Shown: in pieces, positions 1 to 8,655 of the stretch
Numbering within the stretch: the stretch's first letter is position 1
Layout: the number at the start of each line of letters is the position of its first letter
Assembly (NCBI GenBank): GCA_945871945.1
Contig: CAMBXY010000012.1
Span: 1-18,021 of the forward strand
DNA length: 18,021 bases
Source of the DNA: Bordetella parapertussis
GTDB lineage: Bacteria > Pseudomonadota > Gammaproteobacteria > Burkholderiales > Burkholderiaceae_C
Reading direction: 5' to 3'
The notes under the pieces: model-generated
Seen by the model: only the letters and a program-made list of their open reading frames with translations
What the model was told of the DNA's origin: nothing
Databases searched by the model: none
Position numbers and translations under genes: made by a program

Positions 1-1002
1 GGTTTTATGACTGAGTGCATTGCTGATTAATTTAGAAGTGATGTCCACAATTTGAATCATGCGCTCATAAGGCATGCGTGTGGGCCCTATAACCCCCAAT
101 GTGCCCACCACCTGACCATCGACTTCGTAATTGGCGCTGACCACCGACAAGTCTTCAAATGGCACGATCTGGCTTTCGCCACCAATATATATGCGCACAC
201 CTTCGGCTTGTGAGGAGATATCAAGCAAGCGCATCAACTGCGCTTTTTGCTCGAACACATCAAAGGCTCGCCTTAACTGTCCCATGTCGCTAGAGAAGTC
301 GGACACCGACAATAAATTGCGCTCTCCACTGATCACAACCTCGTCTTCGCTTTGCACCAAGGCCTCGGAGCTGAAATTCACTGCAGCTTGCATCAACGAC
401 GCGATCTCGCTGCGCAAGCTGTCGACCTCGGCTTGCAAACGCTCGCGGACCTGATCGATGGCCATGCCAGAAAAATGGGCGTTGAGGTAGTTGGAGGCTT
501 CAACCAACTGGGTTTGCGAAAAATCGGCGTCGGTGAAAATGACACGGTTTTGCACATCTCCCTCTGGGGTCACGATGATGACCAAGACACGTTTATCCGA
601 GAGCCTTAAAAACTCTATGTGGTGAAACACCGAACTGCGCTTAGGCGCCATAACCACGCCCACAAAATTGGACAAATTCGACAACAACAGCGCGGCACTG
701 GTGATGACTTTTTGCGGTTGCTCCGCCACCAAACTGGGGGCCTGCAACTGTTGGCGGTCAAATGTCAGCATGGTGTCGACAAATATCCGATAACCGCGCG
801 CCGTGGGAATGCGCCCCGCTGAAGTGTGGGGACTGACAATCAAGCCCATTTCCTCTAGGTCGGCCATGACATTGCGCACAGTCGCGGGCGAGAGTTCAAT
901 GCCATTGGCGCGAGATAAAGTGCGCGAACCCACAGGTTGGCCGTCAGCGATATAGCGCTCCACCAGGGTCTTGAGCAACAACTTGGCGCGATCGTCCAGC
1001 AT
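1..1002 (-). CDS. hrcA: Heat-inducible transcription repressor HrcA (3' end cut by window)
   Basis: HrcA represses class I heat-shock genes (groESL, dnaK) by binding CIRCE inverted repeats, and is kept active by GroEL. The translation opens with a winged-helix region: [18 protein letters not shown], then the conserved stretch [19 protein letters not shown] near residues 37-55 and [16 protein letters not shown] at 57-72. The rest matches the GAF-like and dimerisation part of the family. The 334 codons inside the window, with no stop reached, are about the full usual length, so only the last few residues are probably missing. I chose the ATG at 1002 over the in-frame ATG at 1008 because AAGGA lies 5 bases before 1002, whereas it would touch 1008. 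The gene is divergent from nadK with 40 bases between starts. I find no CIRCE repeat in that gap. Family identification is firm. Confidence 0.95.
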   Translation of the reverse strand, partial: MLDDRAKLLLKTLVERYIADGQPVGSRTLSRANGIELSPATVRNVMADLEEMGLIVSPHTSAGRIPTARGYRIFVDTMLTFDRQQLQAPSLVAEQPQKVITSAALLLSNLSNFVGVVMAPKRSSVFHHIEFLRLSDKRVLVIIVTPEGDVQNRVIFTDADFSQTQLVEASNYLNAHFSGMAIDQVRERLQAEVDSLRSEIASLMQAAVNFSSEALVQSEDEVVISGERNLLSVSDFSSDMGQLRRAFDVFEQKAQLMRLLDISSQAEGVRIYIGGESQIVPFEDLSVVSANYEVDGQVVGTLGVIGPTRMPYERMIQIVDITSKLISNALSHKT

Positions 1003-1007
1003 GGTCA

Positions 1008-1012
1008 TCCTT
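1008..1012 (-). promoter_or_regulatory. Ribosome binding site deciding the hrcA start
   Basis: On the minus strand AAGGA is followed by five bases (TGACC) and the ATG at 1002. The same purines abut the alternative ATG at 1008, so the inner ATG is the better placed start. Confidence 0.5.
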
Positions 1013-1019
1013 TTAGAGC

Positions 1020-1047
1020 ATTTTAATGATGTAATTTGGTTTATGAA
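1020..1047 (-). promoter_or_regulatory. Candidate sigma-70 promoter for hrcA
   Basis: On the minus strand TTCATA (positions 1047-1042, four of six consensus bases) is separated by 16 bases from TAAAAT (1025-1020, five of six). Transcription would start near 1013, leaving a leader of roughly ten bases that carries the AAGGA site. The -35 lies on the nadK start codon, so the two divergent promoters would interfere. This is a by-eye match only. Confidence 0.3.
1030..1035 (+). promoter_or_regulatory. Candidate -10 element for nadK
   Basis: TGTAAT matches five of six -10 bases and ends 7 bases before the nadK ATG. No good -35 is visible. If used, transcription would begin at or next to the start codon, which would fit the absence of a Shine-Dalgarno sequence. 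Confidence 0.25.
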
Positions 1048-1942
1048 CCCTAAGTTTCGCCAAATCGCCGTGATTGGCAAATCCCACGCCTCCTCCACCC
1101 CCAGTGTCACTGCTGCGCCTAGCAAGCAGATATTGGCCTCCTTGGTGGATTTTTTGCACCGTCAAGGCTGTGAAGTGGTGGTGGAACAAGAAACCGCTGC
1201 GCATTTGGGCGCACAGTCTTGTCCTGCAATGGACGTGGCGGGCATTGCACGTGAGTGTGACTTGGCTTTGGTGTTGGGCGGCGACGGCACCATGCTGGGC
1301 TATGGCAGGCAACTGGCCCCTCATGGCATTCCCTTGATTGGGATCAACCAAGGCAGATTGGGCTTCATCACCGATATTCCCTTGGAACATATGCAAACCA
1401 GCTTAGAGCCCATGTTGCAGGGCCTGTACGAGGAAGACCGCCGCATCATGTTGCATGCCCAAGTGTGGCGCGGCCCCGATTGCGTGTTTGATGCGCTGGC
1501 TTTAAATGATGTGGTAATCAACCGAGGTGCCACTTCTGGCATGGTCGAATTGCGCGTATCGGTAGACGGGCATTTTGTGGCCAACCAACGCGCTGACGGC
1601 CTGATCATCTCCACACCGACCGGTTCGACGGCTTACTCACTGTCGGCAGGTGGCCCTTTGCTGCAACCCTCTTTGGGGGGTTTGCTGATGGTGCCGATTG
1701 CGCCCCACACTTTCTCCAACCGTCCCTTGGTTTTGGCCGATCATGAAGAAATCATGATCGAGTTGGTGGCGGGGCGCGACGCCAGCGCCAATTTCGATAT
1801 GCAATCGATGGCCTCTATGCTGATTGGCGACAAGGTCTTGGTGCGTAAATCACCGCATCATGCGGTCTTCCTTCACCCCAAAGGTTGGAATTACTTTGAC
1901 ACACTGCGCCATAAACTGCATTGGAATGAGGGTGGTTCATGA
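1043..1942 (+). CDS. nadK: NAD kinase
   Basis: NadK phosphorylates NAD+ with ATP (or polyphosphate in some members) to make NADP+ in the cytoplasm. The 299-residue product has the family hallmarks: GGDGT at residues 79-83 (catalytic Asp81), the following stretch [17 protein letters not shown] in the middle, and the glycine-rich [16 protein letters not shown] around 190-204, then the C-terminal [10 protein letters not shown] region. The start at 1043 ([13 protein letters not shown]) fits the usual N terminus. An upstream in-frame start would run into hrcA. There is no clear Shine-Dalgarno sequence before the ATG. The gene overlaps recN by four bases (ATGA), so the two are probably translationally coupled. 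Identification is secure. Confidence 0.96.
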   Translation: MNPKFRQIAVIGKSHASSTPSVTAAPSKQILASLVDFLHRQGCEVVVEQETAAHLGAQSCPAMDVAGIARECDLALVLGGDGTMLGYGRQLAPHGIPLIGINQGRLGFITDIPLEHMQTSLEPMLQGLYEEDRRIMLHAQVWRGPDCVFDALALNDVVINRGATSGMVELRVSVDGHFVANQRADGLIISTPTGSTAYSLSAGGPLLQPSLGGLLMVPIAPHTFSNRPLVLADHEEIMIELVAGRDASANFDMQSMASMLIGDKVLVRKSPHHAVFLHPKGWNYFDTLRHKLHWNEGGS

Positions 1943-3618
1943 GCTTGCAACGCATCAGCCTGCGTGACTTTGTCATCGTGCGACAACTCGAGCTCGAGTT
2001 TGGCGCTGGCTTTACCGTGCTCAGTGGCGAAACAGGCGCGGGTAAATCTATATTGATCGATGCCCTTCAATTGGTGCTGGGTGCGCGTGCCGAAGCCAGC
2101 GTGGTGCGTGAAGGCGCGGCGCGCAGCGAGTTGTGCGCTGAATTCTCCACCCCCGTGCATTTGCAAGCTTGGCTGCAAGACAATGGCTTTGAAGCAGCTG
2201 AAGACTTGCTGCTCAAACGCAGCATTGATGCGCAAGGCAAAAGCCGCGCTTGGATCAACGGCAGTCCCGCCACCGCCACACAGTTGCGCGAAATCGGCGA
2301 CCAACTGCTAGACATCCACGGCCAACATGCTTGGCAAAGCCTCACAAGGCCCAGCGCTGTTCGCGAGTTGCTAGACGCTTATGCGCAAATACCTGCACAG
2401 GCTTTGCAAACCCTGTGGAACGATTGGCGCCAGAGCTTGCAAACCTTGGAACACGCACGTGCGGCGCAAGACCAGTTGCAACAAGAGCGCGAGCGTTTGA
2501 GTTGGCAAATCAGTGAAGTCGACAAACTCTCGCCAGGCAACGATGAATGGGACAACCTCAACGCCCAACACACCCGCTTGTCGCACGCCCAGTCGCTGAT
2601 GGACGCGGCCCAAAGCGCATTGACGCATTTGCAAGAGGAAGACGCAGCGCACAGCCATCTGGCACAAGCTGTCAAAACCTTGCAAGAGCAGTCCCCTATA
2701 GAAACCCAATTCCAACAACTGGCCGACCAACTCAGCTCTGCGCTGGCACAAGCCGAAGACGCAGCCCACAGCCTGCAAGCTTGGTTGCGCCGCGCCGACC
2801 TAGACCCCCAAGGCTTGGCCGAAGTCGATGCCCGCATGGGTTTGTGGGTGGCTTTGTCGCGCCGCTACAAACGTACGCCCCAAGAGTTGCCAGCGCTTTA
2901 CTTGGGCTGGCAGCAAGAGCTCACCAAGCTAGACGCTGCAGCCGATTTGGCCGCCCTTGAGGCTGCAGAACAAAAAGCCAAAAATGCCTTCATGATTGAA
3001 GCCCGCAAAAGATCGCAAGCGCGTCAACAATCTGCGCCCAAGCTGGCGACCAGCATCACCCAAGCCATGCAAAACCTCGGCATGCAGGGGGGTCAATTTC
3101 AAGTGCAATTGCAGGCTTTGGATGAACCCGCCAGCCATGGCTTGGAGGAAGTGCAGTTTTTGGTTGCCGGTCATGCCGGCAGCACACCCAGACCTGTGGG
3201 CAAAGTGGCCTCTGGGGGCGAACTTTCTCGTATTGCTTTAGCGATTGCCGTCACCACCAGCCAATTGGGAACGGCGCAAACCCTTATTTTTGACGAGGTT
3301 GACGCCGGTGTGGGCGGCGCTGTCGCCGAAACCGTGGGCCGTCTAATGAAACAACTGGGCAAAGACCGTCAGGTATTGGCGGTCACCCATTTGCCCCAAG
3401 TCGCCGCATGTGCAGACCACCATTGGGTGGTATCCAAACACGCCGACAAGTCGGGTGTGGCCAGTGTGGTCTCGCCTGCTGCGGGTGAGCAACGCGTGGC
3501 AGAAATTGCCCGCATGTTGGGTGGTGAGCGGCTGTCGGACACCACCCATGCCCACGCCCGCGAAATGCTGCAAGCCATGACCCAAGCCCCACCCAAACCC
3601 AAGGCAGCACGCGCATGA
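1939..3618 (+). CDS. recN: DNA repair protein RecN (SMC-like ATPase)
   Basis: RecN is a cytoplasmic SMC-related ATPase that acts at double-strand breaks during recombinational repair. The 559-residue length is close to that of E. coli RecN. Walker A GETGAGKS lies at residues 30-37. A long, Gln/Ala/Glu-rich central region (about 150-370) looks like the short antiparallel coiled coil of the family. The ABC signature VASGGELS is at 423-430, Walker B TLIFDEVD at 448-455, and the H-loop sequence [10 protein letters not shown] follows. The start overlaps nadK by four bases, and the stop overlaps rapZ by four bases, giving a compact unit. No SOS box was seen just upstream, where the sequence is nadK coding. 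Identification is secure. Confidence 0.96.
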   Translation: MSLQRISLRDFVIVRQLELEFGAGFTVLSGETGAGKSILIDALQLVLGARAEASVVREGAARSELCAEFSTPVHLQAWLQDNGFEAAEDLLLKRSIDAQGKSRAWINGSPATATQLREIGDQLLDIHGQHAWQSLTRPSAVRELLDAYAQIPAQALQTLWNDWRQSLQTLEHARAAQDQLQQERERLSWQISEVDKLSPGNDEWDNLNAQHTRLSHAQSLMDAAQSALTHLQEEDAAHSHLAQAVKTLQEQSPIETQFQQLADQLSSALAQAEDAAHSLQAWLRRADLDPQGLAEVDARMGLWVALSRRYKRTPQELPALYLGWQQELTKLDAAADLAALEAAEQKAKNAFMIEARKRSQARQQSAPKLATSITQAMQNLGMQGGQFQVQLQALDEPASHGLEEVQFLVAGHAGSTPRPVGKVASGGELSRIALAIAVTTSQLGTAQTLIFDEVDAGVGGAVAETVGRLMKQLGKDRQVLAVTHLPQVAACADHHWVVSKHADKSGVASVVSPAAGEQRVAEIARMLGGERLSDTTHAHAREMLQAMTQAPPKPKAARA

Positions 3619-4484
3619 ATCGCGAACTTATTTTGATCACCGGCATGTCGGGCTCTGGCAAATCGATTGCCTTGCATGCCTTGGAAGACGCCGGTTACTA
3701 CTGCATAGACAACCTGCCCCCCGAGTTACTGCTGCCCTTTGTACAACTGAAAGACCCCACACAGCAGACCAAGGTTGCTATCGCCATGGATGTACGCAGC
3801 GCCCACGCCTTGCATCTGGTGCCCGCGCAGTTGGTGCAGCTGCGAGATCGGCAAATCAATGTTCGTTTGCTGTTTTTAGACGCCAATACCGACACACTGG
3901 TACACCGTTTTTCTGAAACACGGCGCTCCCATCCTTTGTCACGCAGCGACTCAGGCGTCGCAGCATCTACCCTCGATTTGGCTGCGGCCATCGAACTCGA
4001 GCGACAACTTTTAGCGGATTTGCGCGAAGAGTCGCACATCATCGACACCAGTTTATTGCGTGCCGGTAAGTTGCAAGACTATATTCATTCGCTGGTGACT
4101 GCGCCCAGCTCGCAACTCACCCTGATGTTTGAGTCCTTCGCTTTCAAGCGCGGTATTCCCGTGCATGCAGACTTTGTCTTCGATGTGCGCATGTTGCCCA
4201 ACCCGCATTACGAGCCCGATCTCAAAGCGCTTACAGGCCGCGATGCCGCTGTGGCTCAGTGGTTGGCCCCACTTGCACCTGTGCAAAAAATGCAAGCAGA
4301 TATATGTAACTTTTTAGACCAGTGGCTTCCTTCATTGAAAAATGACCACCGCAGCTATGTGACGGTGGCCATCGGTTGCACCGGCGGGCAACACCGCTCG
4401 GTGTTCTTGGTTGAAGCCCTGCAACAGCGCTTTAGCGCCAACTGGGTCACTTTAAAGCGCCACCGCGAACTCGATACGCTTTAA
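3615..4484 (+). CDS. rapZ: RNase adapter protein RapZ (YvcJ family nucleotide-binding protein)
   Basis: In E. coli RapZ binds the small RNA GlmZ and presents it to RNase E, so controlling glucosamine-6-phosphate synthase. In other bacteria the family (YvcJ) is known mainly as a P-loop nucleotide-binding protein. The 289-residue product has Walker A GMSGSGKS at residues 10-17, the conserved [12 protein letters not shown] shortly after, and a C-terminal domain with GCTGGQHRS at 254-262 and [18 protein letters not shown] upstream of it, both typical of RapZ. It overlaps recN by four bases, and its TAA stop shares TTAA with the mutY stop on the opposite strand. Family is firm; whether it has an RNA partner in this organism is not shown here. 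Confidence 0.93.
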   Translation: MNRELILITGMSGSGKSIALHALEDAGYYCIDNLPPELLLPFVQLKDPTQQTKVAIAMDVRSAHALHLVPAQLVQLRDRQINVRLLFLDANTDTLVHRFSETRRSHPLSRSDSGVAASTLDLAAAIELERQLLADLREESHIIDTSLLRAGKLQDYIHSLVTAPSSQLTLMFESFAFKRGIPVHADFVFDVRMLPNPHYEPDLKALTGRDAAVAQWLAPLAPVQKMQADICNFLDQWLPSLKNDHRSYVTVAIGCTGGQHRSVFLVEALQQRFSANWVTLKRHRELDTL

Positions 4485-5521
4485 GCCAGCAACAACTGAC
4501 GCACAGGTGCTGGCAAACCCTTTGTTGGCCAGTCTTTGCTAGACAACCATTGGCCGGTCCCCAAGTTTTTCTCGCCACTGAGCACCAAGTGCGCGGTATG
4601 CAGATGCAGGTCTTTATGGGTCAGCACATGCACGAAAGCCGGCGCCCAAGTCACTTGGGTTTGCAGTCTCTTGGGAAGCGAGTCCAGCAAGGCCTGTTCG
4701 CTGCTGAAAATCGGCGGGGTGTACAAACTGGCCCACACCCCCATGGATGGGCGCTGCTGCAACCAAGCCGCGCCGTCCCCAGTGCGCGCGCACAACAACC
4801 ACATGGATTCAGCGCTGCGCTTGAGCTTTCTCAGCTTGACCGGGTACTTCGTGGCTTGGCCTTGCTTTTGTGCCACGCACAAGCCCAGCATGGGGCAACG
4901 CTCGCAAGCGGGTCGGGTGCGGCTGCACAAAGTGGCACCCAAATCCATCATGCCTTGGGTATAGGCGGGCATATCGCGGCTGTGCTTGGGTAAAACCTGC
5001 TCGGCAATCTCCCACAAAGCTTTTTCATTTGAAGCCTGTGACAAATCAAGGGCAAAGCCATAGACCCGCGTCAGCACCCTTTTGACATTGCCATCCAATA
5101 TCGCTTCGAGGTGACTAAAGCACAAAGACGCTATCGCTGCAGCGGTAGACGGGCCAATGCCTGGCAGCTGCTGCAAAGCATGCTTGCTGGCTGGAAACAC
5201 ACCCGCATGCGCTTGCACCACCACCTGCGCGCAGCGGTGTAAGTTGCGGGCTCGGCTGTAGTAACCCAGGCCACTCCACAGACCCAAAACCTCGTCCAGG
5301 CTGGCTTTTGCCAAATCAAAAACAGTGGGAAAGCGTTGTAAAAAATGGCTGTAATAACCCATCACCGTGACCACTTGGGTTTGCTGCAACATGATTTCTG
5401 ACAGCCAAACTTTGTAAGGGTCGTTGCTGACTTGCCAAGGCAGATCGTGCCTGCCGTGCAGCTTTTGCCATGCCAGCAAGCGCTTGGCAAAACTGGCTGA
5501 GGCGTTCAAGGCTTTTGGCAT
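4481..5521 (-). CDS. mutY: Adenine DNA glycosylase MutY
   Basis: MutY removes adenine mispaired with 8-oxoguanine, preventing G:C to T:A changes. The 346-residue product shows the catalytic region [10 protein letters not shown] with Glu42, the helix-hairpin-helix [12 protein letters not shown] at 119-130, the catalytic Asp143 in [10 protein letters not shown], and four cysteines at 199, 206, 209 and 215 (spacing C-X6-C-X2-C-X5-C) for the [4Fe-4S] cluster. A C-terminal Nudix-like domain follows, with [13 protein letters not shown] and [14 protein letters not shown], which in the family reads 8-oxoguanine. I placed the start at [11 protein letters not shown] longer in-frame start would extend further into mutM and adds residues not typical of the family. 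The gene overlaps mutM by 16 bases and is probably co-transcribed with it. Confidence 0.95.
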   Translation of the reverse strand: MPKALNASASFAKRLLAWQKLHGRHDLPWQVSNDPYKVWLSEIMLQQTQVVTVMGYYSHFLQRFPTVFDLAKASLDEVLGLWSGLGYYSRARNLHRCAQVVVQAHAGVFPASKHALQQLPGIGPSTAAAIASLCFSHLEAILDGNVKRVLTRVYGFALDLSQASNEKALWEIAEQVLPKHSRDMPAYTQGMMDLGATLCSRTRPACERCPMLGLCVAQKQGQATKYPVKLRKLKRSAESMWLLCARTGDGAAWLQQRPSMGVWASLYTPPIFSSEQALLDSLPKRLQTQVTWAPAFVHVLTHKDLHLHTAHLVLSGEKNLGTGQWLSSKDWPTKGLPAPVRQLLLA

Positions 5522-6321
5522 TGTGGGCAGTAAAAAGTAGAACGCTGCCCCTGAACCAAACGCTTGATGGGTGTGGCGCAAAGTCGGCAAGCTTGGCCGG
5601 CACGGTCATAGACCATGGCTTGCAATTGGAAATAGCCGTTTTGTCCCTGCGCATTGGAGAAATCGCGCAAGCTGCTGCCGCCTTGGGCGACTGCGGCCAG
5701 CAGCACTTGCTTGATGGCCGTGTGAAGCTTGAAGGCGCGTGCTTTGCTAAGGCGCGCAGCGCGGGTTGTCGGGCGAATGCCGGCCATGAACAGCGCTTCG
5801 CTGGCGTAAATATTTCCCACCCCCACCACAATATCGCCGGCCAGCAACAAAGGCTTGATGGCTGTTTGTCGCGTCTTTAAGGCCTTGGCAAACAACTCTG
5901 GCGTGAAGCTGTCTTCCAAAGGTTCGACGCCCAAATGCCCAAGCAACTTTTGAGCAACCGGACTGTTTTGGCTTTCTGCATAAACCACAGCCCCAAAACG
6001 TCTGGGATCATGCAGGCGCAACAAGCCCTTGTCGGTCAGGCAATCGAAATGGTCATGTGCGCCAGGCGGGGACAAGGCTTGGCCAAAAGACAAAGACCCC
6101 GACATGCCGAGGTGGATCAACAACAGGCCTTGGCTCAAATCGAGCAACAAGTACTTGCCGCGGCGGCGCACGCCCAGCACTTGGCGGCCTTGCAAGCCTG
6201 TGGCGCTGCAACCTAAGGGCCAACGCAAGGCCTTGCCCATGGCCACATTCAAAACCTGAGCGCCAGCAATCCGTGAGGCAAAACTCAAGCGAGTGACTTC
6301 AACTTCGGGTAATTCGGGCAT
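5506..6321 (-). CDS. mutM: Formamidopyrimidine-DNA glycosylase (Fpg)
   Basis: MutM excises 8-oxoguanine and formamidopyrimidines from DNA and cuts the resulting abasic site. The 271-residue product starts MPELPEVEV, giving the catalytic Pro2 (N terminus after Met removal) and Glu3. Lys56 sits in RRRGKYLLL. The C-terminal zinc finger has cysteines 245, 248, 265 and 268 (C-X2-C-X16-C-X2-C), with Arg260 in [11 protein letters not shown]. The start is fixed by the invariant PELPEVE, since upstream in-frame codons would put Pro2 inside the chain and abolish activity. Just 36 bases separate it from the divergent TPR gene. There is no strong Shine-Dalgarno sequence. It forms a two-gene unit with mutY. 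Confidence 0.96.
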   Translation of the reverse strand: MPELPEVEVTRLSFASRIAGAQVLNVAMGKALRWPLGCSATGLQGRQVLGVRRRGKYLLLDLSQGLLLIHLGMSGSLSFGQALSPPGAHDHFDCLTDKGLLRLHDPRRFGAVVYAESQNSPVAQKLLGHLGVEPLEDSFTPELFAKALKTRQTAIKPLLLAGDIVVGVGNIYASEALFMAGIRPTTRAARLSKARAFKLHTAIKQVLLAAVAQGGSSLRDFSNAQGQNGYFQLQAMVYDRAGQACRLCATPIKRLVQGQRSTFYCPQCQKP

Positions 6322-6348
6322 GGCAAGCAAACTAGGTAATGCTGCGAT

Positions 6349-6354
6349 TATCAT
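6349..6354 (+). promoter_or_regulatory. Candidate -10 element for the TPR-lolB-ispE run
   Basis: TATCAT matches five of six -10 bases and lies 3 bases before the first ATG (6358) and 6 before the second (6361). No convincing -35 was found. The position implies a start of transcription at or near the second ATG. Confidence 0.25.
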
Positions 6355-6357
6355 TCG

Positions 6358-8124
6358 ATGATGAAATATAAATCCCCTACACATACACTTCGCGGCGCTT
6401 TGCTGACGGGTGCGGCCAGTCTGGTCATCTCCACCAACTCATTTAACTCGGCTTGGGCGCAGTCATCCCCCTTGCCCAAGCAGCCAGGTTCCACCGCCAC
6501 AGAGAACTCCAATTTGAGTGCCGAGTGGCTGATGTTGATTCTGCTGGGCGAGATGCAAATTGCCCAAGGTGACCCCAGCGCTGGCTTTTCCATGATTTTC
6601 GAAGCCGCACGTAAAAGCGGTGACCCAGCCCTGTACAAGCGCTCGGTTGAGGTGGCCTTGGCTGCACGCTCTGGTACCTCAGCGCTTGAAAGCGCGAAAG
6701 CTTGGACAAAAGCACACCCCAAGTCGCAAGAGGCCAATAGCTATGTGCTTCAAGTACAGATCGCTTTGAACCAGTTAATTGAAAGTCTCACCCCTTTGCG
6801 CTCAAGCATCAGTTTGCTTCCCCCCGAGCAACAAGCCAACGCCATCATTGGCATACCGCAAATCTATTCACAAGTGAAAGACAAAGAACTGGCCAATGCG
6901 GTGGTTGAACAAGCGCTCACGCCCTTCATCAACAATGACAGCACCGCTGGTGCCTCTTGGACCACCCTAGGGCGAATGCGCATATGGGCCAAAAAGCTGC
7001 CCCAAGCAGTTGAAGCCGCCAAATCAGCCTTGGCCAAATCCCCAGAGTCGCCCGAGCCCGTCATGCTGGCACTAGAGTTGTTCTCGCTGGGCGAGTCGCA
7101 GGCCGAAGACCTGGTGCTCAAGGCTTTGCAAAAAAGTGGGCAAACCAGTTTGCAACTCAGCTATGCAAGAGTATTGATAGATAACCAGCGCCTCAACGAC
7201 GCCTTGGCTCAACTGCGAAAACTCTCACAAGACATGCCTAATTTTTCGGATGTTTGGCTGCTGTTGGGCGCTGTGCAAATTGAGCAAGCTCAAGACAACG
7301 ATGCCAAAGTGTCTTTGTTGCGGTTTTTAGATTTAGAAAAAGACAAAAAAGAAGTTCGCAGCCTTTCGCAGGCTTATTTGATGCTTTCCCAAATCGAACT
7401 CAGAGCCAAAAACAATGCCCAAGCCGAATCTTGGCTTAACAAAATTGACGACCCCGAGCAACTCACGCAAGTCCAAGTGCAAAGAGCCAACCTGATCGCC
7501 AGCAAAGGTGATATCAACAAAGCCCGCGCCCTGATTGCCCAGTTGCCCACCAACACCCCACAAGCCAAGCGCGGGCGCTTGCAAGCTGAGGTCAAATTAC
7601 TGCGTGACTACAAAAAATACGACGACGCCTACCAAGTTTTGCTTAAAGCCAGCAAGGAAGACCCAAGCGACCTCGACTTGCGCTACGAAGTTGCCATGAT
7701 GTCTGAAAAAGTGGGCCGACTCGATGAGATGGAAAATCTTTTGCGCAGCATCATCGCCGACAAACCCGACTTTCAACACGCTTATAACGCCTTGGGTTTC
7801 TCTTTGGCCGATCGCAATCTGCGTTTACCCGAGGCCAGAGAGCTGATAGTCAAAGCCCTTGAATTTGCCCCTGAAGACCCGTTTATTGTCGACAGTTTGG
7901 GATGGGTTGAGTTCCGCATGGGCAACAAACTCTCTGCTTTGGCTATTTTGGAGCGCGCCTATTCCACCCGACCAGATGTGGAAATTGCCACCCATTTGGG
8001 CGAAGTGCATTGGAGCTTGGGGCAGCAAGACAAGGCCCTCAAAATTTGGCGCGATGCCATGCGCCTCGATCAAAACAACGACCTTTTGCAACAAACCCTC
8101 AAGCGTTTGAAAGTCAAACTCTGA
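6358..8124 (+). CDS. Exported tetratricopeptide-repeat protein of unknown function, upstream of lolB
   Basis: The 588-residue product begins with a positively charged segment and a hydrophobic stretch ending SAWA, so a signal peptide with cleavage near residue 34 is likely and the protein should act in the periplasm or at the envelope. The remainder is helical and rich in Ala, Leu and Lys, with degenerate TPR units. The clearest are near the C terminus: [14 protein letters not shown] from about 474, [20 protein letters not shown] from about 512, then [24 protein letters not shown] protein in this position before lolB is conserved in pseudomonads and betaproteobacteria; I know of no settled function. 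A second ATG at 6361 is an alternative start. The stop overlaps the lolB start by one base (TGATG), so coupling is likely. Confidence 0.85.
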   Translation: MMKYKSPTHTLRGALLTGAASLVISTNSFNSAWAQSSPLPKQPGSTATENSNLSAEWLMLILLGEMQIAQGDPSAGFSMIFEAARKSGDPALYKRSVEVALAARSGTSALESAKAWTKAHPKSQEANSYVLQVQIALNQLIESLTPLRSSISLLPPEQQANAIIGIPQIYSQVKDKELANAVVEQALTPFINNDSTAGASWTTLGRMRIWAKKLPQAVEAAKSALAKSPESPEPVMLALELFSLGESQAEDLVLKALQKSGQTSLQLSYARVLIDNQRLNDALAQLRKLSQDMPNFSDVWLLLGAVQIEQAQDNDAKVSLLRFLDLEKDKKEVRSLSQAYLMLSQIELRAKNNAQAESWLNKIDDPEQLTQVQVQRANLIASKGDINKARALIAQLPTNTPQAKRGRLQAEVKLLRDYKKYDDAYQVLLKASKEDPSDLDLRYEVAMMSEKVGRLDEMENLLRSIIADKPDFQHAYNALGFSLADRNLRLPEARELIVKALEFAPEDPFIVDSLGWVEFRMGNKLSALAILERAYSTRPDVEIATHLGEVHWSLGQQDKALKIWRDAMRLDQNNDLLQQTLKRLKVKL

Positions 8125-8642
8125 TGTTCAATGGCAAAACTGGCTGGCGCGCGCTAAGCGCTCTCATGCTTGTTTTGCTCAGCGCTTGTGCCTACCCCCC
8201 CCGCCAAGCGGCGAACGATGCGGCCAACTCAATCGCCACAGGGCATTGGGAAGGCCGTCTGACCCTGCGGGTAGCCAAAAACCCGCCCGAGCAATTCAGT
8301 ACAGCATTTGAAATGTCTGGACACGCCGAACAAGGCCAACTTCATTTGCTCTCGCCTTTGGGCACCACCTTGGCCGTGGTGCGCTGGAATCCGCAAGGCG
8401 CCAGCCTTCAGCAAAGCAGAGATATCCAGCAATTTGCCTCCATGGATGAACTGACCCAAGGCCTCACGGGCGCTGCCATGCCCCTGCCGCAGCTGTTGAT
8501 TTGGCTAGACCGTGCGGGTCCGGCAGTCGCTGGGTGGGAAATCAAAGCCGAAGCATTAAAAAAAGGCCGCCGCGTGCTGGCTGAACGCCAGCAACCCCTG
8601 CCCGCCTTGCAGTTAACCTTGCTGCTAGACCCCCCATCTTGA
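8124..8642 (+). CDS. lolB: Outer-membrane lipoprotein LolB
   Basis: LolB receives lipoproteins from the periplasmic carrier LolA and inserts them in the outer membrane. The 172-residue product has a lipoprotein signal with lipobox LLSAC at residues 18-22, so Cys22 would be lipidated. Ala at +2 (not Asp) fits outer-membrane retention. The mature part contains GHWEGRLTLRV, SPLGTTLAVVRW and the region AAMPLPQLLIWL, in the order expected for LolB. It is somewhat shorter than E. coli LolB. The start overlaps the TPR gene stop (TGATG). ispE follows after 13 bases, the classic lolB-ispE arrangement, which supports the call where sequence similarity in this family is weak. Confidence 0.88.
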   Translation: MFNGKTGWRALSALMLVLLSACAYPPRQAANDAANSIATGHWEGRLTLRVAKNPPEQFSTAFEMSGHAEQGQLHLLSPLGTTLAVVRWNPQGASLQQSRDIQQFASMDELTQGLTGAAMPLPQLLIWLDRAGPAVAGWEIKAEALKKGRRVLAERQQPLPALQLTLLLDPPS

Positions 8643-8655
8643 ATCTTGTAAAGAC

